Translations under genes and position numbers: made by a program
Part shown: positions 45,090 to 56,394 of the stretch, in pieces
How positions within the stretch are numbered: the stretch's first letter is position 1
Layout: every line of letters starts with the position of its first letter
Assembly: GCA_024336345.1 (NCBI GenBank)
Contig: JANFOG010000006.1
Location: 2,294,001-2,358,000, forward strand
Origin: Mariannaea sp. PMI_226
Taxonomy: Eukaryota; Ascomycota; Sordariomycetes; Hypocreales; Nectriaceae
Direction: 5' to 3'
Length of the DNA stretch: 64,000 nucleotides
The notes under the pieces: model-generated
The model's input: only the letters and a program-made list of their open reading frames with translations
Databases searched by the model: none
Told to the model about the DNA's origin: nothing

Positions 45090-47490
45090 TTATTTACCTT
45101 CCCAACCCCAATCATTCATCACGCTAAGCCAGTGCAGTTTGCTCTTCACAGTATGCAGCACATGTCCTGCTCCCGATCCAGCATCCTGGCTGGAGCTGAA
45201 GGCTCTGGATTCCAGATCCCCCGAGGCACATTGACATTCGACTCCTACATGGTGAGGCTCTGTGGCTGGCTGTTTAGGCATTGCATATGGGTCAGTATTT
45301 CCAGGCGTTGGGAAAGTAAGCGAATTAGCGCCTGCTTCTGCGCGAGAGCCTGCAGAGCACGAGTCACAACGTTTTCTTTTGTTGCTGTTACTGTCGCGTC
45401 TTTTCCAAACCTCCAACGTCAGCTCCAAACACCTATGCGCAATTCCAGAACTGTTACCAATGGACAAGGCTTGCCATCTGTCACGGACCCAATCTCTGTC
45501 TTCCTCCTCCGTTGTCTCGCATCCAGCAATCATCAATGGCAGGATCTGGAAGATGCTCACGCGAGATCCTATCGAGACAGTGGCGAGAAGCACAAGAACC
45601 TTCTGTGCCATGCTAATAAGCGAGAGCTGGATGGGAAGTTCGGGCACAGCCTGGCAGAGAAGAAGCAAGGTAGCCCATTTATAAGCGTTCGCCGTCTGGG
45701 TTAGATCAGACGCATACGATCCAAGCAAATCACCATCTGACACTTCATCCGGGACAATATGCGGGGACCAATTCTCAATGGCAATTTTCAGTTCCACGGC
45801 GAGAGAAACAATAGTGGGCGAGTTTTGCTTTGGCTGAGCCTTGCGTACGCGACTGACTAGGTCCGCCACGCGACCAATTAAAGGGAACAATGTGCCGGCG
45901 CATCCCATGAGAGGGTCAACCTGGGCCTTTGGGTCCGAAATGGGGTGAAATAGGCCGCAGGCAGTCATGAACTCAAGATCAAGCGCTTGAACATTTTGGC
46001 AAGTGAAGCGGGTGATGACGTCCATGTATATCCAAGTGTTGGCGAGAAAACCCAGGCAAGATGAATCACCAGCGGGCCGTTGCGAGATCAGATGCATGGA
46101 AAGGGCCTTCTGGAGCAAGTTCTTGGCGCTTTTGATGTGACTGATTCCAGTAGAAGATCTTGGGTAGTACCAAGTCTGCGCGAAGCCTAGGGCGAGCGTT
46201 GCAGCCAAAGCCACCTCGAGACGCATGCTGTCGTCGTCCATAACCGAGAGTTTCTGGATGCTGGTGACGAGATGTCGAAGTCCGTTGTCCCGAAATTGGG
46301 GCAGACAGTTGGCACCCTGGAAGCAAGTCATGGCCGCAATGGCGTGGTAGAGCGCTTCATGTTCTTTGGCGAGCGGCCAGACGATTCTTCGCCACGGGTT
46401 CCCAGTGGGATCGTCCTTGATGCAAAGAACCTCGCAAATGCGGCGGTCATAAACCAGGGCAATGTTCTCCGGGCTGTCGCTGTGGAATTGTGGCTGCTGA
46501 TAAAGAGGAAATGAGGACTGCCGGCCGATCCTTGAGGGAGAAGAGGGCACAGCCAAATCGCTCTGCAAAGCTGCCAACTCGCTGTTCTTTTGAATATAAT
46601 TGTATGCCAGCACGCTGGAGTCAAGATCCAAGCCAGGCTGAGGGTCGTTAGATGCGTCAAAGTCTGAGGGTTGAAGATTTAAAAATCCCGAGAACTCAGT
46701 GATGCCATCGCGATCTGCAGTCATTTGATTGAACCTCTGCTGTGTGAATGATCCAAAGGAAGAGGCATCAACTGTGCCCACGTCTGATAACAGTATGTCG
46801 AGATCCAGTAGCTGTCCTGACGGACTGAAGGACCCATCGAATGGGGCATCAGCAGCAGATTCATTTGCTATCTGCGGGGCTGATTCGCCTTGCTGCTCTC
46901 CAATATCAGGATGCATAGATTGATCATGCTGCTCAGTGTCTTGACCGCGAGTGGTGCTGCCCAACTTTTTGCTTGTTGCGCGAGAGTCTAACGGTGTCAG
47001 CATACGACTTTATAGCGACTTCACACATTCTTCGATCCTGTTCTGTCATCGGACTTCGTCTTACATACTCTTGCGTACGGAGGCGCCCGCTTGTCCTGGG
47101 GCCTCGAATTCCTTCCACCTCAGATCCTTGCTATACCCACCGCATACCACCCGACGACGGACGCACTGCGAGCAAGACGGCTTTGCTTCATCGCACTTCC
47201 TTCGCCTTGCCTTGCAGGTAACGCACCCTATATCATTAAAAAAGGCCTTTCAGTTTCCATCTGCCAAATCATCTCGATTTCACCACCACGCCCTGTCCTG
47301 ATGACCGCTCTCTCTCTCTTCCTCCCCCCCTCTCAGGACACAGGCACTAAAAAAACAAGAAAATGGAGGAAGACGGAAACGAACCATTTCGACTCTTTTC
47401 GTGTCTGGGTTTGGGTGCTGGCCCCGCGTGGACTGGCTCGGAAAAGCCGGCAGGAAGTAACTGACGAGGCGGTTGTGTTGCTGGTGACAT
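45090..47490 (-). CDS. Zn2Cys6 transcription factor next to the split Rieske pair
   Basis: Three minus-strand exons, 47490-47385, 47227-47069 and 46987-45090, give 720 residues. Splicing the first two restores a perfect zinc cluster: EKSRNGCVTCKARRRKCDE with Cys37, 40, 47, 54, 57 and 64 at C-x2-C-x6-C-x6-C-x2-C-x6-C spacing. It continues AKPSCSQCVRRRVVCGGY and SKDLRWKEFE. The rest is a fungal-specific regulatory domain of the Fungal_trans_2 type (YDRRICEVLCIKDDPTGNPW, WRRIVWPLAKEHEALYHAIA, SLGFAQTWYYPRS-like core). Intron donors gttcgt and gtatgt, acceptors tag and ttag. Without splicing only the third exon is an obvious open frame, and that lacks the DNA-binding domain. It lies 906 bases from the end of the catalytic half gene and on the same strand, so it may control the Rieske pair; that is inference. 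Confidence 0.9.
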
Positions 47491-48395
47491 TTGCTGGCTT
47501 TCGAAAAATGCCCTTGGCCCCCCGTGGCGATAAGAAGAGGTTTTGATGATGGTTGAGGGGCTATGGCTGGGCTGGGCTGGGCGACTGAGCCCTGGGAAGG
47601 GGAGCAGCCAAGGTGGTTAGGAAAGGCAGAAACACACACAGCGACGCGATGACAAAAGTGAGGTACTTCAAGAAGGTCTCATGATGGGCAGAAATGATAT
47701 CAATATACCGTAATCGTTGGTTCGTTAGCCTCAAGCCTGCGGGGAAGTCCATTTGGGGGTAAAGCAGGCTGGCAGTTCTCTTTATGAACTAGCGTCACGT
47801 CATCAGCCGATCCAATAGTGGGAGAGCTATTTCAACAATCGGGGAAAAGATGTTCTCAAAGAAGAGAAGTCCATGGAAGTCCTGGCATCTATCCGTCTAG
47901 TTGCATCATGCACGTAATTTTCCATGAGACCATGACCCCCTCAATCTGGAAACTTGGACAAATACCCGGCGAATCAGGGGGTTCAGACCACGTCAGACAG
48001 GCACATGGACTTGGGGATAGGCCGGCACCTAACGAGAAAAGGATGTTTGATATGATAAAGAAAAGGTGGCTTGAATAATACCGGTACCACAGGTATCAAG
48101 CGAGCCGGCTATGTACAGCTGGCCAGTAGGAGTGAGATAACAAGCGCCCGCAGAGGAGAACAACACACATTGACTAGCAACAAAAATAATCGTGAAACAA
48201 CAAACAATACCAGCGCTTCGTTACGTTTTCGTAAGCATAACAATGGCCCTACGGCAAAAAGACCAAACCTACTCGTGTGAAATATCGTCAAACTAGGGGC
48301 CTCACCCCCTCCCGGCCCAGTTTATGGCCTTGGGCTTTTACAACCCCGCAATATGCACCACTTCACCGGTTCCCATTATAATCAAAACCACGACA
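47491..48395. other. Intergenic between regulator and catalytic half gene
   Basis: Promoter of the regulator and 3' flank of the catalytic half. A frame at 47561-47752 begins like a signal peptide only by chance. No gene supported. Confidence 0.4.
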
Positions 48396-49696
48396 TCAAG
48401 CATACGATGGCTCGACTACCTTCATTTTGCTTGTCTCCACACGAGGAGAAGGGCTGGGGGATTTCTTATCTTCCTCAAACTGAGCAGCGCACAGTTCCAG
48501 GACCCGAGTTTGATAGTCTGACAGCCACACGGTTAGATATGTAAAAAAAAAAAAAAAAAAATCTTTTTGTTCTTTTTCTCTCTATGAAGCAAGAAGTTCA
48601 TATAAAGACTGGGTAAACTTACATGAGACACCATTCTCCTTGTTAGGGTTAAGGATACCCTCGGTGTAAATGCCAATGTTCAGGTTCTCCTGAGCCTTCT
48701 CGCAGAGCTCATGGTCTTCGATGGCAACATTGCGGGCAAATTTGTAGTAGTTTTCGAATTCCTCGGAGCCAACTGGGGACTTGTGGTAGTAGTCAAACTC
48801 CATGACGGTCTTCTGGGGATCTTCGGATGGACAGATACGGAAGGAAGACATGCCACCTCCGTACAAGTTCAAGGTTGAGTTGGGGAAGAAGTAGAGGAAC
48901 AGGCCATCGTCGGGCTTGCTCGTCTCGGCGAGGTGCTGAGAGTAGTTGTGCTTGTTGAGGACCTTGTACGTGGTCGGAGGGTAGATCTTGGAAAAGGCTG
49001 GATGGGCGTAGAGACAGTGAAGACACTCTTGAAAGCCGTCGGTCATGGTCTTCCAGTTGTATTTGCCTTCGTAGAGCAGCGACCGTCTGACGGGGAACTG
49101 AGTGAAATCGGCAGTAGCAATCAAGTCTTCAAGGCCGGGATAAAATTCGTCGAAAGGAAGTGTTTCGTCAGAAAGTGTGGTGAAGAGCAGTCCGGTGCGT
49201 GTTAGATGGCTGCGCATTTCGGAGCCCTGTAATGAAAACAACCCATGTCAATTATCCGTGCAAAGCTGTGTTGACAAAAACAGACTGCTGTTTTTTTTTA
49301 TTATGCTTCATCTCTTTTTCTCCCCCCCGTCCTTCTTTCTTTGTTTCTTTTTTTTTTTTTTTTCAAATAAAAGGAACTGTTGCACAACTTACATCGGCAG
49401 CAGAATAGACCTTCAAGCTCTTCCAGTCGGTAGAGCCGCGTCGAACATTGAACTTGACTTGCGCCATGTCGTAGGCGTAGTCTTCACCTACGTTTGGCCA
49501 TCGAGTCACGGAGCCGAGCAGAATCCATGTCTAAACAAGGTCAGAAAGTTTCTTGAAAAATAACCACCGCTCAGTTGAAGAGAGAGAGAGAGAAGGAGAG
49601 AAAACGCACTCGAAGAAAGACGGCTCGTCTCTCCAAGTCATAAATGGCCTTGCTGGTGAACCAGGAAGCGGGCAGGGTTGTTGGAAGAGCAGACAT
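48396..49696 (-). CDS. Choline-monooxygenase-like catalytic half of a Rieske oxygenase, lacking the Rieske centre
   Basis: Four minus-strand exons, 49696-49610, 49530-49393, 49226-48623 and 48517-48396, give 316 residues; full-length fungal relatives are about 400. The N-terminus aligns with the Rieske-domain start (SKAIYDLERRAVFLR, TWILLGSVTRWPNVG), but the [2Fe-2S] loops are gone. The first 142 residues have no cysteine at all. The catalytic domain is intact: NWKTMTDGFQECLHCLYAH at 132-150 with Glu142, His145 and His150 of the mononuclear-iron site. Later come FLYFFPNSTLNLYGGGMSSF and EDHELCEKAQENL, which likely supplies the carboxylate ligand. It ends ENGVSYYQTRVLELC, the normal family C-terminus, which appears only if the intron 48518-48622 (branch CTAAC) is removed. 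No exon with Cys-x-His could be found in the 166-bp second intron. It is divergent from the Rieske half gene. Confidence 0.88.
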
Positions 49697-49795
49697 TTTG
49701 TGCGTTGATATCCTTGGTAAAAATGAATACAACTTGTCTCTTTGGAAACTTTGCAGTGTTTATTCAAACATTCAAACAATTGAGCACATCATTAG

Positions 49796-49805
49796 ATATA
49801 TAATT
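49796..49805 (-). promoter_or_regulatory. TATA-like element of the catalytic half gene
   Basis: On the minus strand AATTATATAT lies 100 bases before the ATG at 49696. Confidence 0.45.
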
Positions 49806-51141
49806 GCCAACCTCGTGTGAAGGGTATTGCCACGACTATGGTGGTGACAATCCACGATCACCAACAAAGCCTTGGGTTCGGGGAGGCGCTTTACGAGGCC
49901 GTTCCAGGCAAAACAATCCGCTATCAGAGCTGGAACAAGTCCACGATCTCGATAGTCGATGCCATGTCCACACCGTTTTGAAGTCCCTTTTTGCGGTAAC
50001 ATCGTCGACTAGGTACTTACTTGGATGGCGCCAACCAAACTCTCCCCACCACCATCAATTTGTCTTGTTTAGGAAATCCAATCCCCTCAACCCCGCCAAT
50101 AAAAGCACTCAGCTGCTATCAGCCGGTCATTAAAAGTCACCGCCCCGGTGCCTATCTGTTGAGGGATGTGACCTGGAATTCCTCTTCAGAGACATCTAGG
50201 TACATTTGGCATGCAGAAGATATCGAGACGGCCCGAGTGTGCATACCAAAGCAGTGATATGTTTAATATAGCAGGCCGACAACCGGATCTCCCTGGTCTT
50301 CTAGAAAGTCCCCCAATTCGTATTATTCATGGTCCCAACGAGGTCACGCGTGGTATCCCCCATTTCCGATGTCTATTTCCACAACACTATTTTAGTTACT
50401 CCCGCCTGGAAAAGGCTTTGATGGGCAATTGAGTGAGGAGAGTAGAGAATTAGGAGGGGGGGAAGATTTTCTTATTTTTTTTTTTTTTTTTTTTAGAGTT
50501 GCTTCCTTGTGTGTGTGCGTTGCGCATGTTAGCCAGCCGTCTTTTGTCCACAATAACGTCAACAAAAAATAGCAAACTTGGAATAATCAAACACTTTGAA
50601 ATCACATACATTTCTCTCTATCCCTCTCCCATCCGGCAATTAACGTAATTAGTGCCCAACGATGAAACCCACTTATCCCCGGCCCAAACAACGGGTTTCA
50701 GCTTCCCAAAACGATCAACACATCCTGTCCCTACTCAAACGGCCAAAGAGAGGAGAGACAAGAGGAGAGGACCAGGGGAGGTTGGGTTCTTTTCGTTTCC
50801 GACTACTGTGTACGTGTACGTATGTACTAGCAGAATGACTCGGTCCCCATGTTTTAGGTAGGCAACTAAATAAATTTGGCACCAAAATCACTCCCGCTAT
50901 ACCGTTGTCTATCCCTGGGGGACCGACCTACTGATTTGGGAATCGCTAAACGACTGGCACGGGACAACACCACGAGACGCCGTCTTCACTCTGATACACA
51001 TGCCCATAACCAATTTTGATTTTCCTCCCATGCCTCAAGCGCACCGATGGATAATCGATGAGAAATCGATGGGCACCTGATGGATACTTGATGGAGCTTC
51101 CTGGATAACTTAGGCTTGGCCCCCTCACCCGCCATGGATTC

Positions 51142-51150
51142 ATATATATA
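51142..51150 (+). promoter_or_regulatory. TATA box of the Rieske half gene
   Basis: ATATATATA, followed by AATCC, lies 104 bases before the ATG at 51254. A C/T-rich leader (TTCACTTCACTTCGAC) follows, as in many fungal promoters. Confidence 0.55.
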
Positions 51151-51253
51151 ATCCTCTGTCACTGTGCATAACAGCTTCATCCCTCGCTCAAGCTAAGCTT
51201 CCCGTTCACTTCACTTCGACTTTCAATCTTCTTCGTCTTGGAGCGTAGTCAAG

Positions 51254-52782
51254 ATGTTTGAACTTGCCCCTCACCTGTTCTTCTGCGGCCTTGCGCTGCT
51301 GGTGACGGCCATCTCACTAAACTCTCGCCGTCTGCTTCATCTGATCAATTCGACGTTCAATCCCAACGCCGCCAGCCGCCCCTCGTCATACGTACCAAAC
51401 GATCAGATCAGCAAACAAGCACCTCCTCGTCTTCTCCAAGGATGGTGGACCAAGGATTCGGTATTCCAGCTCGAGCAGCGGGCCATTTTCAGCAAGGTGA
51501 GTCTAAACATGCGTAAAACATCGGATTTTCTCCTTTTTCTTTTTTTTTTTTTTGAACTCCAGCTCACATTTTCGCATTTGTAGACCTGGATTTGCGTGAG
51601 CCATCAGAGCCGCTTCGTCAACCCTGGCGACTATGTCTCGTATGAACTCGCTGGCTTCCGGTTCTTCGTCATCATGGGCAAGGACAAAGTCATTCGCACG
51701 TTCCACAATGTCTGCCGTCACCGAGCCTTCCCCATCACCAAGAAGGCCACTGGTTCTTCGACTGTGCTTGGATGCGGCTATCACGGATGGAGCTACGACT
51801 CCAAGGGCCAGCTCATCAAGGCACCGCAGTTTGATCGTGTGCCAGGCTTTTCAAAGAGTGAGAACAGCCTGTTCGAGATTCATACCAAGGTGGACAAGTA
51901 TGGCTTCCTTCACATCAACTTTAACGGTACCAAAGAAGCCGCCGACACCCCTATTGCTCCTGAGAGAATCGTTGGCCGGCCTGCCAAGATCAACCCCAGT
52001 TCCCGATTTCTAGGCAGTCTGGAATACAAGGGAAAATTCAATTGGAAGGCAGCAGGTATGTTTTTTTTACTGAACACTCCGCCTTTGGATCTGCAAAAGA
52101 AAATGGACTCAGCTGCTAACTGCTGTGCACAGCAAACGCCCCCTTTCAGGTTGGTAATGAGACCTCAAGCTCCTTTCCCAGTAGAACCAGTGGCAAAATT
52201 CAGTCTGTTTCCACTGGCAGCTCTACCCCTGTTGGCCAGCTTCACTTCTTCCCTTTGACTACCATTTACACGAAAGCCGGTAGCGCATTCTGGTACCAAA
52301 TCACATACGCCCCAGATTCGGCAAAGCAGACCACGGTACGATGCGATGTCTATTCTGCAAAGACCAATGACCCCTTGCAGTTTGAAGGCGCGGTCAAGGA
52401 AAACCTGGACAGCCTGGTTAAAGCGAACATTGAGTCCTTTGAGAAGGCATACGCCAAACTTGCCAGCTCCAACTACGACGTGCCCGAAGATGGCGGTTGT
52501 AGGTGCACCTCAGTCCTTATACACAGACATCTTGGCTAACCATTAACGCAGATGATCAAGCAGAGATCGCTGAGGTGGTAGGCGCCCATCTCAAGAAGGA
52601 GACCATCGAAGGACGCGAGATCAGGCCAGCTGCGGTGCAGCAATGCAAGAGCGCAGCTTTCATGCAGGCGGAAGGAAGTAAGTCTATATTGTGAGCTCCG
52701 AAATTGAGATGCCACTTGTACTGACTCAACCATAATAGTTGCTGAAGCAATTGAATGTGGCAGCACAAAGCTGTCCTGGTGA
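51254..52782 (+). CDS. Rieske [2Fe-2S] half of a Rieske oxygenase, lacking the catalytic iron motif
   Basis: Five exons, 51254-51496, 51584-52055, 52133-52498, 52552-52677 and 52739-52782, give 416 residues. Residues 5-22 (APHLFFCGLALLVTAISL) form a membrane anchor or signal anchor. The Rieske domain is perfect: Cys125-x-His127 in FHNVCRHRAFPITKK and Cys145-x2-His148 in LGCGYHGWSYDSKGQL, 17 residues between them. Then, where relatives read NWKTLMDGYQECLHC..H, this protein reads FNWKAAANAPFQVGNE. The two iron-binding histidines and the acidic residue are absent. The rest keeps the SRPBCC-like fold pattern (FFPLTTIYTKAGSAFWYQIT, RCDVYSAKTNDP, VKENLDSLVKANIESFEKAY). Splice sites are canonical with CTAAC branches at introns 2 and 3. 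No skipped exon with the iron motif is present in the 77-bp intron 2. It could donate electrons to its divergent neighbour. Confidence 0.88.
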
Positions 52783-54213
52783 GTTGGCCGCCAAAGCAGA
52801 GCGTGTCTGGCCACCGACATTTGAAGTATAATAAGCGACAATCTCTTGCCATTTCTGAGCGAAATCTGGTTGAATTTATATATGAAGCAAACTATTATTT
52901 GAGTTGGCCCATCTTTCTTGAGCGGCAGAGGACCGAGTCGTCGCATGAGAGGACAAGATTCTAAATCTTAAAATTGGGCACCACGGGGAGGGGGCTCGCT
53001 CTCTCGAGTCCATTGAAGCATGGTGCAGCTGAGAAAAATCAGAACTCGGAAATTAAAATCAGAAAAATTACGTTAGATTGAGAACCTACCTCCTCCTATG
53101 CAATAATGGTGATTTGCTACAAATTCATGGTCTCTCGGCTTTGACTTTGTGTACCACAATAAAATGACCGGGGGGATGGGAAGCTAGAATATCAGAATGA
53201 TATGAATAAGAGAATGATATTGTCAAATGGCATATCAAACCAAATAACAAATTACAGATGAATTGGTATGAGGAAATTGAACCGTATTCATCACAGTTTC
53301 ACCAAAACTCTCTAGGGACCTTCGATAGTTGAAGCTGACGGGAAAGGTCCTCTGCTCAACGTTAACTAAGATGGAACACCATCCCACTCCATCTAAGGGC
53401 GGGAAGTGGCTCACTAACGCCTCCACTTATTGCTTATATGCGCGCTAGATACTTATTAGGGATAGAACACACAATGAATATGTAGCTCATAAAACGCACG
53501 TATCTGGCTGTTCCCTGGTTTCACTCTTCAGGTTTCTGTGGCCTGGGTAATGGAGTATCGTGATATGATGACGCTGGGCGTGAGCACAGAAGACCAGCTA
53601 GTATGCAGGGGCACAGGGTTCCAACACAGGAATAGGAATAGAAAAAAATTTGTCGCCTCATGTACAGTAGGATTGGAAGTTATAAATGTGATAGGAACCC
53701 CCTTGGTGTGTTCGCTTACGTTAAACTCCTTAGTACACAGCTTCCTCCAACTGCGTATTTCTGAAGCCAAAGACAGGCTGATTGGCATACCATGGGCACT
53801 GTTCTTCGCGTGCACACCAAGAATCAGTGGAGCAGTGTCCAAAAAGGCCTGAATATAGTCTATACTGATGCTTAGTATATCCTCTGAGATCATTACTATT
53901 TATATCTGAATGATTGGAAATCTAATAATCTGTACGCATGAGTACTAATGAAGAAGCCACTAGCTAGACACATAAGCATCATATATGTCTCCGAGATGAA
54001 GCTCAGTCAGACGAAGGATACACAAGGTCTTTTTTTTTTTTCCGTGTACAGGCTTGCAACATTGGCACTGGAGGTTGGCTACCGCTTGGTTATTAGGAAC
54101 AAAATCAGCCATAGTCAGAGATCCCTAATGGCATATAAAATGAACTGTTGCCTCTTGTATTCTCTAGCGTCTCTTGCCAGTGCCGGAGAGTTAGGCTGCA
54201 GGCCCAAATCAAA
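52783..54213. other. Intergenic between Rieske half and SGNH hydrolase
   Basis: No firm gene. Opposite frames at 53528-53893 (minus) and 53538-53852 (plus) both look partly protein-like. I could not decide between a remnant and chance. AT-rich overall. 54134 has a TATA box for the next gene. Confidence 0.4.
54134..54140 (+). promoter_or_regulatory. TATA box
   Basis: TATAAAA lies 80 bases before the start ATG of the SGNH hydrolase gene. Confidence 0.55.
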
Positions 54214-56394
54214 ATGCGTTTCTCACATCTTTTTGTCTTGCTCACGCAAGCACTTGCGACTCCAACCCCCAGATCCAACGTCTTATCCCAAGTCGTATCC
54301 AAGCGAGACGTAGGCAAACTTCCCAAGAATTTTATCCTCGCCAACTTTGGAGATAGTTACTCGGCAGGCATTGGCGCGGGAACTTTCTGGCAAGGACAGT
54401 CACCTGATGCAGGCCGTAACAACAAATGTGCGCGTATGGCCGGCTCGGTCCCAGCCGTCCTTGGGGATACGTACAAAGATAATATGGAGGAACAATTATT
54501 CATGTCTTGCTCGGGCGACGTTATGAAAGACCTCGATAACCAAGTTAAGCTCATGCTGGGAACCCGTCCTCAGGTTGCCACACTTTCCATTAGCGGCAAT
54601 GACTTCAACTTTGGAAACGTCGTGGTGAGTGCTGTGCATCTTCTTTCTTTCTTTTTCTGGACCAGCAGTAGCTATTCATGGATGGACGACTCTTGCTAAC
54701 TATTCTGGAGAAAAACTGTGTTTATGCTAAAAGACAGTGGCTTGATACTGAGGCTGCCGCCCAAGGTCGCTGTGACCAAGAAATCCAGAAATCACAAAAT
54801 GCAATTAATGACAACAGCAAGTGGGCCGAATACGAGAGCAAGCTTCACCTTATCCTGGACGCGCTTGATGATCAGGGAGGACTTCTATACATCACCAACT
54901 ATGCAAAGTTCTTCGCGACAGATATGTCAGACACCGATGCATGCGCCCAGGCGACCTTCTTCAAAACTGGATGGGTCAACAGCCTATACGGCATCTTGAA
55001 GATGAATAAAAACAACCGGCAAACTATCAATAATCTAGTCCAACAAGTCAACCAAAAGATGTCTGCGTCGATAGATAACGTCAAGAACGGGCTACCCGCG
55101 TCGAGAGAGATCGTTCCTATCGATATTGATCCACTCTTCGAAGGTCATCGATTCTGTGAACCTAACAATGATCCCTGGGGTTCGGACGATGACCGAGTTT
55201 TCTTTTATGATCTTTCCTCCACTCTAGAAGCAAATAGTGGCTGGGATGGACTGACGGGCGATGACCTCTGGGCTCCTGAACCACCAGAGAAGGATTCAGA
55301 CGGACTAGTCCGTCCTTCTTGGGACAATTTCCAGCAAGCTTCTGTTTTCCATCCAAAGAAGGCTGCTTACCTGCAGATTTTGAGCGCTATTCAGAATAAT
55401 CTGGGGGGAAGGTTAGTACTGGTTGTGAAGGAAATGTTGCCGAAACATCCCAAAGACTAATCTCCGCATAGATTCAGCGACGTTGACCCCAACCCTTCGG
55501 GTACCAATATTGTCAGTCGAAGAATTCCTGATGCTACTCATAAGATTCTTGAAAACTTGGCTAACTTTTACTATCACAGCATGTGAATAAAGGCTGCATC
55601 GTTATTAATGATAGTATCCGATGTCAAGACGGCGATGCCTATAGTAAGTTCATTGACTATCCTCTCCGGGAGGCCAAAAATACCCCTCTCTCAATTTTTC
55701 ATCGACCATAGTTGTGCTGACATGAAGAAGATGTTGCTCATGGCCGCTGGCCCACGTCCAAGGCTACATTCTACGCGAAATTCCCTGGTGATAATACAGT
55801 TGATTATATGGTTACTCCTGGGTGTGAACTTCATGCCGACATCCCCGCCAATTACGGAGATATGTACTTTGGAGAGGACAATTGTCTTTACGATTCAGGT
55901 GGTAAGGCTTCTCCAAGAGTTGTTCCCATTCATACTTATATCTGATTAATTTTCATATTATAGGCAACAAAGTCCTGGACCAATGTTGCCAGAACCAAGG
56001 AACCACGCAAGTGTTGAACCCATACTTTGACCACCTTTTTGGCCCTCGAGTACCGTGTGGGCCTGGCACGGATAGTGATTCTCTTGCCCAGGCTGTTGGG
56101 CAGCAATGCGTACGAATCTGGGCGGACCATAATGCTGGGGGTGGCGGCTGGGTTGCCCAGTTCAAACCTCAAAGTCCGAATAACTGTGACGGCACTTGCT
56201 GGCCTTGGCCCGCCGGCTATGGTGGAATTGAAGCTATTGGTGACGGAACTTATGGGACAAACTGCGCAACGTACTCGGACTTGAACTGCCAAAACCAAAT
56301 TGGCTCGACTGGAAATGCGGTAGAGCATCACCCTGCTGTTCTCAAGGACAGTGAAGGCTTGGGACATTCTGTCAAATGCTTTTTCCATTGCTGA
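54214..56394 (+). CDS. Secreted SGNH/GDSL hydrolase with Cys-rich C-terminal extension
   Basis: Six exons: 54214-54624, 54711-55411, 55472-55511, 55580-55643, 55728-55901 and 55964-56394, giving about 606 residues. Residues 1-15 are a signal peptide, with a KR pair at 30-31 as a likely Kex2 site. GDSYSAG at 46-52 holds the nucleophile Ser48 (block I), SISGNDFNFG is block III, and the VFHPKK segment, His351, is block V. Such enzymes hydrolyse lipid or carbohydrate esters outside the cell. The second half has no motif I can name: HVNKGCIVINDSIRCQDGD, then FYAKFPGDNTVDYMVTPGCE, CLYDSGGNKVLDQCCQNQG, CVRIWADHNAGGGGWVAQFK, CDGTCWPWPAGYGG, and a CFFHC end. It is rich in Cys, so disulfide-bonded. The third intron donor is gtcagt and the fourth acceptor (55727 or 55730) is uncertain. 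Confidence 0.8.

Larger units (their letters stand above)
49697..51253. promoter_or_regulatory. Divergent 1.56-kb region between the two Rieske-oxygenase halves
   Basis: No gene is supported in this region. Each start has its own TATA-like site about 100 bases upstream (49796-49805 for the left gene, 51142-51150 for the right). A CCG pair spaced by 4 bases (CCG at 50276-50278 and 50283-50285) could bind a Zn2Cys6 factor. A T run of 20 is near 50476-50494. A shared control region is plausible. Confidence 0.45.

Noticed and set aside
47561..47752. A short minus frame beginning with a signal-peptide-like stretch
   Set aside because: It lies in the leader region of the Zn2Cys6 regulator and lacks any continuing domain.
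48582..48622. Read-through of the third exon of the catalytic half to a stop at 48582
   Set aside because: It ends in a tail unlike the family, while splicing at gtaagt with a CTAAC branch gives the conserved SYYQTRV ending.
53528..53893. Overlapping open frames on both strands near 53.5-53.9 kb
   Set aside because: Both look partly protein-like, but neither has a family motif, partner exon or start context. Too weak to call.
55512..55585. A stop in the SGNH gene after LANFYYHSM
   Set aside because: The segment has a usable donor, a GCTAAC branch and a cacag acceptor, and the downstream frame is clearly coding.
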